From Tupaia tana (taxonomy: Eukaryota; Chordata; Mammalia; Scandentia; Tupaiidae), in assembly GCA_026018925.1 (NCBI GenBank), contig JAKSZU010000012.1, forward strand, positions 41,083,218 through 41,147,217: DNA of 64,000 nucleotides. Direction: 5' to 3'. Positions within the stretch are counted from its first letter, which is position 1; each line of letters opens with the position of its first letter. Under the pieces are notes generated by a model. That model was not told the DNA's origin. It made no database searches and saw only the letters and a list, made by a program, of their open reading frames with translations. Both the position numbers and the translations under genes were made by a program. Shown piece by piece: positions 53,930 to 64,000 of this stretch.

Positions 53930-54560
53930 GCTAAACAGCATAATGCCAGCTAGGCGTCATCCATCCCTTCAGTCACTCAGTGGATGTTTATGGAACACTG
54001 ACTCTGGAAGGCACTGGGATTCTGTGAGGCAAGTCAAACAAAGAAGTGAGGAAAGCGTGTGATACAGAACATTTAACTAGACGATGTGAGGGGGTGGTTG
54101 GGGGCTGCTAAAAGCTGATCGAGGTACAAGCCAGCTGTGCAGAGCAGGGAAGAGCATGACCAGCAGAAGGAACAGCAGGTGTGAGTCCAATGCGTGTGGC
54201 TGGATGGTGAGGGGGACAGAGAGTGGGCAAGAACTGAGTTAGACACGTCATGGGAGGTTCAGCATGATGGGAACCCTTGGCCTCTAGAAATCACGGAATG
54301 GAGTCTGTGTGGCATGGAGTATGTGTGGGCCTGGTGGAGCCGCCGTGTAACAACACAGCTGGATCCACATGGAAGAGTTCCTGAGCACATCCATGATCCA
54401 GGTGACTGAGAAGGTGGACTGTGGCATGAGCACCCTGTTGGGCATGCCTGTCTGTCTTTCTCTCCTGGAAGAAATAAATAACTTAACAAAAGAATGCAGC
54501 GTGTTGGTGGGGAGGAGTGGTAAGGGTGACAGTAGGGCGACCAGTGAGGAGCTACTGCAA
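53930..54560 (+). mobile_element. Old LINE-like repeat, unassigned
   Basis: TCAGTCACTCAGTGGATG and GAGCATGACCAGCAGAAGG fit the same old repeat as 11,850. Confidence 0.45.
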
Positions 54561-55799
54561 TAGTCCGAGCTGGAGATGAAGGTGGCCTGGGTCAAGGTGC
54601 AGACAGAGTCAGGAGGGCCGATTCCAGATGAGCTGCGTGAGCATCTCTTGTTGGTACAGTGGACAGAGGTGTGAAGGAAAGAGGAACTACAGCTGGCACA
54701 TGAGGACCACATGCCTCACAGAGTGGTATTTGGCCCTCGAATTCAGTGCTCAAGTTGCCCAAAGAGAACTGGGACAGGAGTTGGATGGAGGGAGGGGGTT
54801 TGAGACCACCATTTCCTATTCTCAGGGTTTCTGGGAGGAGCAAGGTGGAGGTAGGGAAGGAGCTGGGAATCTCAGGACACCTGAGGCAGAAGGCTGGGAG
54901 ATCGGATGTGCTGAGAGCACAAGCAGAGAGGACTGGGGCTGCTGAGACTTGTCTCTGGGGGCTTGGGCCAGGCCTCTATTATAATTTCTCAGAGCCTCAG
55001 TTTCCATGCCTGTGAAGTGGGGCTCCTGTTTCTAACTCTGCCCCTCAAAGCTGTCAAGAGATGCTATTGATTTGCTTTGCCAAGAAGCCTAGTGGCCCTT
55101 TCAGATCGACTCAGCCTTAAGGCCGGCCGGTGGTAGCCCCTCGCCCCCTGGCCACCAGTCTCTGGTTGGCTCAGACAGTGGTCTTTCTGGTCCTGTTTGG
55201 CGGTAGCCTTGTGAAGGCTGCAAAGCTTCTGACTAACTGATGTGTGTTGGGTGATACGGACTTTACCTTCTCTTAATGAATTCCTGGCAGAGACCCCTCC
55301 AACCCACTGCCGGGGGTGGCTTGGGGCCTGAGGAATGGGGTGCTGCCACGTGGGGTGCTGGGAGGGGAAATTGGCAAAGGAGGAGGTTTCCCAGGCCACC
55401 TGGCGCCTCCAGACCAGTGGCAGGGGGAGCTGTGGGTTCCTGCTGAAGGATGCCAAGGAGATGCCAGGCACCCATGGGGGCCACCAGTCTAGCCTGCCAG
55501 GCTTTATTTCACTCTCACAGTCTTCTCCAGATATCAGAACCATCAGCCTCCAAGTACCCCAGGCCTAAAGCCCTGAGTACCTCCCATCCGTGCCGTAAGT
55601 CCTGCCCAGCTCCGAAGTCATCTAGACTCTGCTCCCAGTTACCGCTGGGCTCCAGCCCCATCCCATCTCACCTGGACCATGGGACAGCCTCCTGACCAGC
55701 TCCTCCCTCACCCTGCATAGCCCAAGTCTGACCACATCTCTCCTCACAGATCTTCTAGGAGCTCTGTTGCAACTAGGATAAAACTTCAAGGCCTGTTCC
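54561..55799. other. Intergenic, nothing recognised
   Basis: Unique-looking, moderately GC-rich DNA. No splice-bounded open frame was noted. Confidence 0.5.
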
Positions 55800-56100
55800 C
55801 TGCTGACCTCTCAGCTTGCCTGCCCCCAGGTCACCTGTGCAGCCCCACTGCCTGTGCCTCGGTCCCCTGGACAGGCCCCTCCCCCTGCTGCTTCTGCCTG
55901 GAACACCTTTCCCCACTTGATAACTGGCTGCCTCTTGGCATTCAGGTTTGAGAGGCCTCTCTGACCACCCCAGCTGAATCTGTGCTCCCCACCCTGACCA
56001 CTTCTGTCCCATTACTCTATTCTACTTTCCCTGTAGCCTCTTTCTGAAATTCTGGTTCATCTTTTCTATGTTGTCTGTTCCCCTCTCCACTAATGCAAGT
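55800..56100 (+). mobile_element. L2 LINE 3' relic
   Basis: Contains GAGAGGCCTCTCTGACCACC and TCTGTCCCATTACTCTATTC in L2 order. Confidence 0.82.
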
Positions 56101-56119
56101 AACTCCAGAGTCCCCATTG

Positions 56120-56360
56120 TTAATACTTTTAATAGTTTATTTAGAGATAATTCACACCATGAAACCCACCCTTTTACATAGCATACAGTTCAGTAGTTCT
56201 TAGTATCCTCAGAGTTATACAACCATCACCACTAATTCCAGAACATTTTCATCACCCACAGAAAGCACCTTAGCCATTAGCAGTCACTCCATTTCTCCCA
56301 TCCCACCCACTCCCCAGCCCCTGGCACCCACTACGCTACTTCTATGGATTTGTCTCTTGA
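56120..56360 (+). mobile_element. L1M-type LINE 3' relic
   Basis: Contains CAACCATCACCACTAATTCC, AGAACATTTTCATCACCC and TTCTATGGATTTGTCTC. Confidence 0.8.
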
Positions 56361-56389
56361 CTGTTTTGTTTGCTATAGGGTGTGTGTAC

Positions 56390-56435
<46 letters not shown>

Positions 56436-56619
56436 TGAGAAGGTACCCCCCAGGGGGACAGTCACACTGCAATCCCTTGTACTCCATTCTCCTTGAGGAT
56501 TTTGACCATGAATGCACCCACACTCTGTGTGTCTTTCAAGCTGCCAGGTCCAGGACTCAAACCACTCAGTCGGCCACGTGGGATCCAACAGCCCTACCCA
56601 TCATGCCGCCGGCTGGTCT
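56361..56619 (-). mobile_element. SINE-C in an L1 relic
   Basis: An (AG)n tract at 56393-56432 replaces the pyrimidine module. It ends GCCGGCTGGTCTC. Confidence 0.8.
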
Positions 56620-58319
56620 CATTTGTTCTTTTTTAAGCATCCTCTTGTCCTTAGCAGCCAATGCTGTGGGGATGGGTGAGTTATATCCTATTATACAAGT
56701 GAGAAAACGGAGGCGCAGGACCCGTCAGAAAACTGACTTTCTTTCCCTTTTCCCATCCTGAGTGTGGTATCTCCCCGGAACAGGGCTGCAGGAAGGGGAT
56801 GGGAGGTCAGCAAGGAGAGAGGAATGAGGAGGGCATTGCGCAGGGGAATCCCCACTCAGCCATCTGGCAGTGGCCCACACCCAGGCCCTCGCAGCTGCGA
56901 TGTCACTCTCTCAGAAGGGCCTGCTGATGGGTGGAGCTCAACACTGCATAGCCCATGCCCGGACAGAGCCAGCACCACCCTCCCTCGGGAGAGAACACAC
57001 CTGGGCAAGCAGAGGAAAGCAGGGCCCATCCAAGGGCCTGGACCCCAAAGGGCTAATGGTAGCTGGTGTGGGGGGAGGGATGGCTTCAGGTACAGCAAGT
57101 TGTTTGCTAAAGTCTGGGTTTCACCTCAGAACTGTGACTTTGGACACAATAACTGCCTCTCTGGGCTTCCCTTTCCACAGGTGTGAAAAGTACCCATTCT
57201 TGGCACCTTGGGATCGCTATGGGCCTCACTGCATCCATACGGTGCCCCCATGATAGCACTGGAAACCACACGTGGGTTCCCTCCCTCTAGACCTTCGGCC
57301 CCAAGGAGCCCAGGCTCTGGCTACAGGTTACAGAGGCCACGCTGTCAGAGGCTGAGCTGGGGTCGGGGCCAGTGTCAGACTTCCTGACCCTTGGGAGCCT
57401 GTCTCCTCAACTGTAAGAGGGGCTTAACAACTCCCGTCTCACCTGGAGTGGTGAGGGCTGGGGACGTGCAGTTATCAGCACCCTCTGGGCCTCAGACAGG
57501 GAAACCAGCCAGGCTCCTATTCCAGGCTGCCTTCCCTCCCCAGGGCTGCTCTCAGCTGGCCTCTTTCATCTTACATATAATTAGCCAGGTCGCCCCACCC
57601 CACAGCCTCTTGGGCAGGAGTCATCCTCCCATTTTATAGATGGGGAAACTGAGGCACCTAGAGGGAAGTGGTTTGGGAGTGCTGCCTGTGAGTCAGCTGT
57701 GGAGCCGAGGCCTAGAGGAGCCAGAACTGGGCCTTCTGGCTGGACCTGTCCCTCCAGGTGGCTATGTCTCTATCCCTGGGACACCAGACAGCCTCCTTTC
57801 CAGCTCTCTCTAACCCACCACTCACCACCACCTCTCATCTGGAGTGGCAGGCAGCAGGATGGGTTAGGGAAGGGCCTGCACAGCCTGAAGGAAGAGGAGA
57901 GGCTAGTTGGAAGCGCTGGCATGGGGGCTCCAGCCTGTTTCATCTTCAAAGCAGCTAATTAGAACCAGAGGCATTAGTCAGGCCTTGGTGGGCGGTGGGG
58001 TTTGCACACTGGCATTTTGTGCCTGGAAACGGTGGTCAGTGGGGCATCTGCAGCCTGGACCTCTGACCTAGGAAAAACTGTTAGGTGAGTCCCAGGACTA
58101 GCCCCCTGGATCCCACCAAACAGCTAGGACCCCTCCCTCTGGAGATCAAGAGTACGGGGTGCTAGCCTTGCCAGCCCCAGGTCTCAGTGGCTAGGCTTCT
58201 CCCCTCTTCGGTCTTGGTTTCCCTTTCTGTCTGTACAAACTGAGCCCAGGGACCCATCAAGCCTTGCCAATCAGCACGTCTCTGCTCTAGATCCCGTTGT
58301 TTTCTGGCTTCACTTCAGC
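56620..58319. other. AP5B1 upstream flank
   Basis: No exon was identified. A MIR lies at 57595-57730. AATTAG islands at about 57580 and 57955 stand out in GC-rich DNA. Confidence 0.5.
57595..57730 (-). mobile_element. MIR relic
   Basis: CCCATTTTATAGATGGGGAAACTGAGGCA-type core, read in reverse-MIR orientation. Confidence 0.75.
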
Positions 58320-59450
58320 TTATGGCTCTGCCTCGCCCACTTCACTCTGGCCCGGTTGCCGCCACCTCTGACAGCCGTCGCTGTAGTCTCGGGCAAAGGT
58401 CAGCAGCTTCCGCCAGGCGGCGACCCTGGCGCCGTCTCTTCGCCCCCAAGCGGAGCGGGTGGGGGGCCAGGCCGGCGTCGGGGAAGCGAAGCCAAGTCCC
58501 ACGGCGCCAGCCCAACCGGTTCGGCGAGGGCCGTGGCGCTCTCTTCTTGCGGGCGCCCTGGGACAGCACCTTGCACACCCCCCAGCGGTCACCCGGGTTG
58601 CCCGAGGACCAGCACCCCACTCCACCCCCAGAGGCCGCGCGTGTCCGGCGCTGGGTGCGGTGCGCGCCGACGCCGGTAGGGGCGCACTGGCTGCCATCCT
58701 GACCAGCTCGGCGGGCGCTGGCAGGCCCTCAGCGGTGTCCGCGGGAGAGCCCTGGATCGCAGCCCCCGTGCAGGGTGACCCTGGCATGCGGGCACCAGGG
58801 CCCAACCAACTGCACCGCCCCTGCTCGGGCCTGCGGCGGTTTCGGGAAAGGGGGGCCTGCGCGACGGGACAGTTACTCAGCCCCAGCGAAACCGGCGAGT
58901 CGGCACCTGCCGGCGAGGGAGGCGGCCCCGTTACGCCCCGCCCTTGCGCGGGCCCGCCCGGTCTCCGCCGCCCACGCGCCGCCGGCCCCGCCCCGCGCTG
59001 CCCGCCCGCCCGCCCGGAAGGAGCCGGCCGGAGCGCCCGCGGCGGCTGAGTCAGGCGGTGAGCGCGGCCGTCCCGTTACCGCGGGCGCCGGGGGCCCGGG
59101 CGGCGCTGTGGTTTCGGTGCCGGCCGCGGACGCGCGGGCGGGCGTCCTAATGAGCTCTCTGCACGCACCGCGCCGGGGCCCGCCCAGTGCCCCCGCCCCT
59201 GCTCGCCAGTGCTCCCGGATCTGGAGGCCCGCCCCGGCGTCACCCCCGAAACTTCTTGGTTTCCTCTCGGGAGCCGAGTGAGGGGTCTCTGTCGGCATCT
59301 TTGAGACGACCCTGGGGTGACGGTAGCTCCTTCGGGGATGGCTCAGGGCTCAGGCGCCCTCTAGCGGGCGCGGAGCTCCATGCGTTCTCGCAGCCGCCGC
59401 CGGCCGCTGGCCTGACGCGCCCTCATCTTTGCAGGGAGGGACTCGAGTTC
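58320..59450. promoter_or_regulatory. CpG island and promoter region of AP5B1
   Basis: This strongly GC- and CpG-rich block ends just before the AP5B1 start codon. GC boxes are frequent and no TATA box is apparent, as expected of a housekeeping gene. A TGAGTCA AP-1-like site lies at 59047-59053. Confidence 0.8.
58990..59057 (+). other. AP5B1: Candidate noncoding first exon of AP5B1
   Basis: A strong donor (GCG/GTGAGCG, GT at 59058) in the CpG island could pair with the acceptor TTTGCAG ending at 59434, just before the start codon. The 5' edge is not determinable. This is inference from splice motifs only. Confidence 0.4.
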
Positions 59451-59456
59451 CTCACC

Positions 59457-62176
59457 ATGGGGCCCCTGAGCCGGGAAGCCTGGGCCCAGCGCCTGAGCGC
59501 CTTCCGGGCTAGTCCGTCCACCTTCATGGCAGGTCCCGAGGGGGAGGATTTGGGTCGCGACCTGCTAAGTGACCTGAGGAGTGAGAAGCTGAGCGAGCAG
59601 ACCAAGGTAGGCCTACAAGTGTCCCCTGCTCGGCCCGTGTGTTCACCCCAGCCCGCACAGAGCTTCATCTTCGTGATTTTCTTCTAAATTCTCCATCCCA
59701 GGTTTCCTTGCTGGCCCTCAGCCTGGAATACCCTGCCCAGCTGTGGCCTGACGCTGCAACAGCAGAAGCTGCTGCCACCTCTCTGTTGGACACCCTGGTC
59801 CTCTTACCCCCGCGGCCCTCAGCTCTCCGGCGACCCCTATTGCTGGCAGCCACCACGGCCTTGGCGGTAGGGGGTGCACTAGGCCCCACCTCAGAAGCCT
59901 CCTGTCGGCTTCTTCCCCTGCTGCTCGGCTTGGCGATGGGCCGAGATCTGGGAAGAGGCTTTGGGCCCACCTCAGAACAGCGGCCCCTGCAGGCCACTGC
60001 GTGTGAGTGCCTGCGAGAGCTGGAGAGCTGTAAGCCTGGGCTGCTGGGAGGCTCGCTGGGACTGCTGCGGAGCCTGCTGGGGCAGGAGGGCCCGGTCCAG
60101 CCACTCAGCCTGCTGCTGGCTCTTGCCCTGCGCAACACCTTGGTGCTACAGTCCAGGCCTGGGGCTGGCTTGCAAGGCCTGCTCATGGCGAAGGTCTCCC
60201 CCACAGGAAGCGGTCCCTGGGACTGGACATTAACTGAGGATGACACCCACCTTCAGCCCCAGATACCTAGTTGGCCAGCTGCTGAGAGGGAGTGTGGTGC
60301 TGCAGTGCTGGAGCCAAGCCTTGAGGAGGCCAGAGAGCTGAGGGCTGCAGTGGCCCAGCTTCTGGACACTTCCTACCTGCTCACTCCTGTGGCTCAGGCC
60401 CAGCTTCTGTGGCTGCTGGGCTGGGCCCTGCGGGGTTTGCGAGGACAGCCCCCGGCACTCTTCAAGCCTCAGCTGGTACGGCTCCTGGGCACAGCACAGC
60501 TGACCCTGCTGCACGCCGTTCTCGCACTCAAGGCAGCCTTTGGGGAGGCACTGTTCACAGCCCAGGATGAGGCCTTGCTGCTTCGCCGGCTTACCCTGGC
60601 TGCTCAGCACCCATCCCTGACCCCACCCACCCATCTCTTCTACCTGCACTGCCTCCTGAACTTCCCTGAGAACTGTCCGCTGGGCCCCGAAGGTGAGGAG
60701 GCTGCCCCGTTGCTGCTGGGCCCCAAGCTCTGCCACGGCCTTCTACCCAGTCTCCTGCATGACCCAATGGCCCTCCTGGCACGCCTCCATTTGCTGTGCC
60801 TGCTCTGTGCTGAGGATGAGGAAGAGGAGAAAGGTCAGATTCAGAGCCCACAGAGATACCTGCAGGAGCTGCTGGCTGGCTTGCAGCAGAGGGCAGCCCT
60901 GGATGGTGGCCCCCGAGCCTTGGCCACTCTATGCTTCCAGGCCTCATACCTGGTTGCTCGCTACCTGGGTGGACAACCTCTGGTGCTGACACCCTTGATC
61001 CACGGACTGGCCAAACTGTACCGAGCCCGGCCTGTGCTGGCTCCCCACTTTGTGGACCTCTTAGATCAAGTGGGTCCTGAGCTGGGGGAGCCCCTGAGGG
61101 TCATGTTGTGGCAAGAGGTGGTGTCCAGGAGGGGCACAGATGAAGCTCTTTGCTGGCATCTGCAGCTGCTGGCAAAGGTAGTAGATGGGGATGCCCAGAG
61201 TGCCACCCTGAGCTTTTTACAGGATGCTGCTGCCTACTGCACTGACTGGGTTCTGCAGCAGGCATTGCTGCGGGTCTGCCGGGCCCTGCTGCGGGTGAGT
61301 GGGGGTGGTGGCCTGGCAGACTTACTGCAGGCACTGGCCAGGCAGCTGGAAGACCCTGATGGCCGTGACCATGCCCGCCTCTACTACATCCTCCTGGCCC
61401 ACCTGGCAGGGCCCAAGTTGGGGGTGGCCCTGGGCCCCTCACTTGCTGCACCTGCACTGGCCTCTTCACTGGTGGCAGAGAATCAGGGCTTTGCCGCAGC
61501 GCTGATGGTGCAGGAGGCCCCTGCCCCTATTCGTCTGAGCCTGGGGCCCAGCAGGGCTGAGGGCCCGCTGCCGGTGCTGCAGCTCCAGGTGGAGGTGCTA
61601 CAGCCCATCTACTCTCTGGAGCTGCGCTTCCAAGTGGAAGGACAACTCTATGCACCTTTGGAAGCTATCCACGTGCCCTGCCTGTGCCCTGGCCGCCCTG
61701 CCCAACCTCTGCTCCTGCCGCTACAGCCCCGGTGCCCAGCTCCCGCACAGCTGGATGTCCGTGCCCTTTACACCACGCCCACCGGCCTCACATGCCACTC
61801 TCACCTGCCTCCGCTGTCTGTGGACTTCGCCGACCTCTTTCTGCCTTTTCCCCAGCCTCCAGAGGGAAGCAGGCAGAGCTTCTTTGAGGATCTCTGGGAC
61901 TCCTGCTTGCCAAAGGGTGCTGAGAGTCGAGTGTGGTGCCCACTTGGGCCTCAGGGTATGAAACCCTTTGTGTCCCGCCACCTGGAGCCTTTTGTAGTGG
62001 TGTCCCAGCCCCCCACCAGGTATTGCATAGCAATCCGCCTGCCCCCAGACTCGAGGCTGCTATTGCAGCTGGACTCAGCCCAGGCAGACGGAGTGCCCGT
62101 GGCCCTGCGGACTGATGACTGGACCGTGCTACCACTAGCAGGGGACTACCTCCGTGGGCTGTCAGCTGCTGTCTGA
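59457..62176 (+). CDS. AP5B1: AP5B1, AP-5 adaptor complex beta-1 subunit (2 coding exons, 874 aa)
   Basis: Coding exons are 59457-59606 (50 codons, phase 0) and 59702-62176 (824 codons plus stop), split by a 95-base intron with GT and a pyrimidine-rich AG acceptor. The product begins MGPLSREAWAQRL and ends LPLAGDYLRGLSAAV. It closely follows human AP5B1, which is 878 aa from memory. AP-5 (AP5B1, AP5Z1, AP5M1, AP5S1) works with SPG11 and SPG15 on late endosomes and lysosomes, retrieving receptors toward the Golgi. Most of the chain is leucine-rich helical solenoid, as expected of an adaptor trunk. An acidic run EDEEEEK lies at residues 421-427. The C-terminal quarter is more beta-like and may be an ear-type domain. 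The start has a good context (CACCATGG) just after an acceptor-like TTTGCAG, so an upstream noncoding exon is likely. No damage was seen. Confidence 0.98.
59607..59701 (+). other. AP5B1 intron between coding exons (95 bases)
   Basis: The intron runs from AAG/GTAGGC to TCCATCCCAG/GTT. Removing it joins SEQTK to VSLLAL in phase 0. Confidence 0.95.
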
Positions 62177-64000
62177 GCCCTGGGGCAGCCAGGTGGAGCA
62201 GAACTGTGGCTCTTGTGAGATTTGTTTAAGAGAAACTGATAAAGGGCCAGGCCTATAATGCCTTTCCTAAAAAAAAATCATTCACTGACAACCCTCACTG
62301 GTTGGTTTTCTTTGGGGCCCTAGTTGGGAGCAGGTTCACTGAGGTATAGGTCATAGGCCCTAAGAAAACATCCAGACCAAACCCCAGGACTACAGGGCTT
62401 CCCAGTTTTTCCTGCCCAGGAGGCAGGAGGAAAAACAACACTGCTCTCTGTTTCCTACAAAGTCTGGCTTTGCCCATGGCCACCGAAGTGATTTAGGAAG
62501 GAGGCTGGAGCTAGAACTTGGGCCCCCTAACCTGTGGGCCAGTGCTCTTCCACTCCTGAGGTGTTCAGGGTCCCTGCCCCAGGGCATTCAGACCTAATAG
62601 GAAGATGGGCTGACGAGTAGGGGAGCCTACAGTGGCCAAGTGGCCCCTTCTTGAGGGAGTGGGGGGCTTCCCTAGGTTTCACTGATTGAAGCCAGCTCCA
62701 GAAAGGGCCTGCTAGTAAGGTTTGGGGGCTGAGGTGGGGCCACATGATCTGGGTTAAATCTCAGCCCCATCCCCTAAGAAACCTAATCAGTGCTTAGGAA
62801 TCCTCCTAGATATGAACAATTAGTTATAGTTTTTTGTTCTTTGTTTTTTTTCCCCAAATCAGTACACTTAGGATTCAGATACATTGTGGCCAGCCAGTGC
62901 TTTCTATGGACATTGCCTCATTTCATCCTTACCACAGCTCTGCAGGCCCCACGGATGAGGAAATTGTAGGCCAGAGGAATTGAGTGATTTTCCTGAGGTT
63001 ACTCAGGGTAATAGTGTTGTCATCCTGTGGCAGGGTGCCATTACCACACTGTCAGAGCTCTGCAAGCACCAGAGTCCTCAACACCCTGTGTCCTATGCCA
63101 GCCCTCAGTCCTGCAGAAGTCATTGTCAGTGCCAGGAGGGAAAAGACAATGTTGGACTTTACTTTGGAGGGGCAGGGTCTCCTGCCCCCACCTCTTAGGC
63201 TTCCAGTCCACAGGTTCGCTGTCAGCCAGTCTTGATCCTCCTGACTGAGGCAGGCTAGAAGGCAAGAAGAGCCTAGAACAGTGGAAGCCATCGTAGGTCA
63301 AGTCAGGAGGCCTGTCCCAAACTTGAGTTGTGGCTGTAACTTGCTCTCACCTGGGCAAACATGGCTGAATCAGGAAAGGGTCAGTTCCAGGAAACAGAAA
63401 TATCTCCAGCTGTTTTCAGTGGAAAGAGATTTAAGATTGAATCAGGTACTTAAAAAGCCCCACAAGTCACTGGAGCTGGTGAGTTCCAGAACATATCCTT
63501 CAGCATCTAGAAAACAGGGCCTGAACCCAGGACAGAGGTTGCCACCTGCCACCACTCCTCATGGCACCCACAAGCCAGAGACCTGACATTGTTGCAGAAA
63601 GACGAGGCATCTCTGAGCCTGGGCCTGCAGGGCAAACAAGCTTGGCCTTGTTTCTTCAATCCATATCCTTCAGAGGGCATTTTACTAGTAGAGTCGATTT
63701 CTTACACCAAACTTGGTGGTAAGGGAGTCAGAAATGCAGTCCTTTGCCTGCAGATGGAGAAGGTGGTATAATCTTTAGCCTAAGTTTAAAATAATTGGTC
63801 CATTTAAGATCTATCCTTTTGCATATCTGTCTACCTGTCCACCCATCCAGCCACTCATCCCATTTTGTCCATTCATTCGTCCAGTGCTGGGCATCAGGTG
63901 ACCTCCACCCCATCCCCCAACACACACACAAGAACTAGTGGCCATTCTTACGTGTCCCATTATGGACCCAACTCCCCGAGTCTGGAAGTGCTGAAAAGTG
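62177..64000 (+). other. AP5B1 downstream flank, probably 3' UTR in part
   Basis: No further gene was seen. GATAAA near 62,237 is only a weak poly(A) hexamer, and no AATAAA was noticed to the window end. The transcript may continue, and the human 3' UTR is long as I recall. The segment holds a minus-strand MIR relic and a degenerate TCCA/TCTG-rich tract near 63,815-63,885. Confidence 0.5.
62885..63020 (-). mobile_element. MIR relic downstream of AP5B1
   Basis: CATTTCATCCTTACCACAGC and GATGAGGAAATTGTAGG follow reverse-MIR order. Confidence 0.75.

Noticed and set aside
58320-58805. Long open frames on both strands of the CpG island (161, 126 and 196 codons)
   Set aside because: Arg/Pro/Ala-rich content and simultaneous openness in several frames point to base composition, not coding.

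Overview
The window is nuclear DNA from a placental mammal. It carries two split protein genes with GT/AG introns and CpG-island promoters, ancient mammalian MIR and L2 relics, and a very dense crop of tRNA-derived SINEs. No Alu, rodent B1/B2, carnivore CAN, bovine Bov-tA, equine ERE, afrotherian AfroSINE or rabbit C-type SINE was recognised. The lineage is therefore left open; the SINEs are probably specific to a clade I cannot name from sequence alone. SINE-A, -B, -BC, -C and -D are working names coined here.

Layout. 1-37,541 is SINE-packed intergenic DNA: 79 of the 88 SINE copies listed, many nested with visible target-site duplications (TSDs), plus a processed RPL38 pseudogene, L1/L2/MIR relics and microsatellites. 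About 39,350-50,460 is OVOL1 on the minus strand: four coding exons encoding 267 aa, a GC-rich promoter, and only one SINE, in intron 1. 50,460-58,300 is the interval between the two genes, with a SINE cluster at 52,085-53,729 and old LINE relics. 58,320-59,450 is a CpG island leading into AP5B1 on the plus strand (874 aa, two coding exons, a 95-base intron). 62,177-64,000 is its downstream flank, probably 3' UTR at first.

The two genes are head to head, as in human 11q13.1 (window inverted relative to the human reference). They do not share a pathway. OVOL1 is a SNAG-domain C2H2 zinc-finger repressor of epithelial differentiation. AP5B1 is the large beta subunit of the AP-5 adaptor acting at late endosomes and lysosomes. 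Their adjacency is conserved synteny, not an operon.

SINE families. A (31 copies, about 250 bp, CpG-rich, polyA tail) has a tRNA-like head with A box (TTAGCGTAATGG) and B box (GGTTCGAGTCC) and ends near CCCTATAGCAAAAACCTCTC. B (23 copies, about 160 bp) has a head reading GTGGTTAAGG...TGGACTCCCAC and a tail CTGGTCAAATTAAAATAAAT. BC (7 copies) joins a B body to the CCCTATAGCAAATT tail. C (21 copies) is an older, longer relative of A. D (6 copies) is older still and unrelated in its body. Nesting order puts A as the youngest. No retroviral, LTR or capsid-bearing element was recognised, and no clearly new biological system was found. The strongest leads are the SINE radiation, several candidate unannotated exons, and the abrupt SINE depletion around OVOL1.
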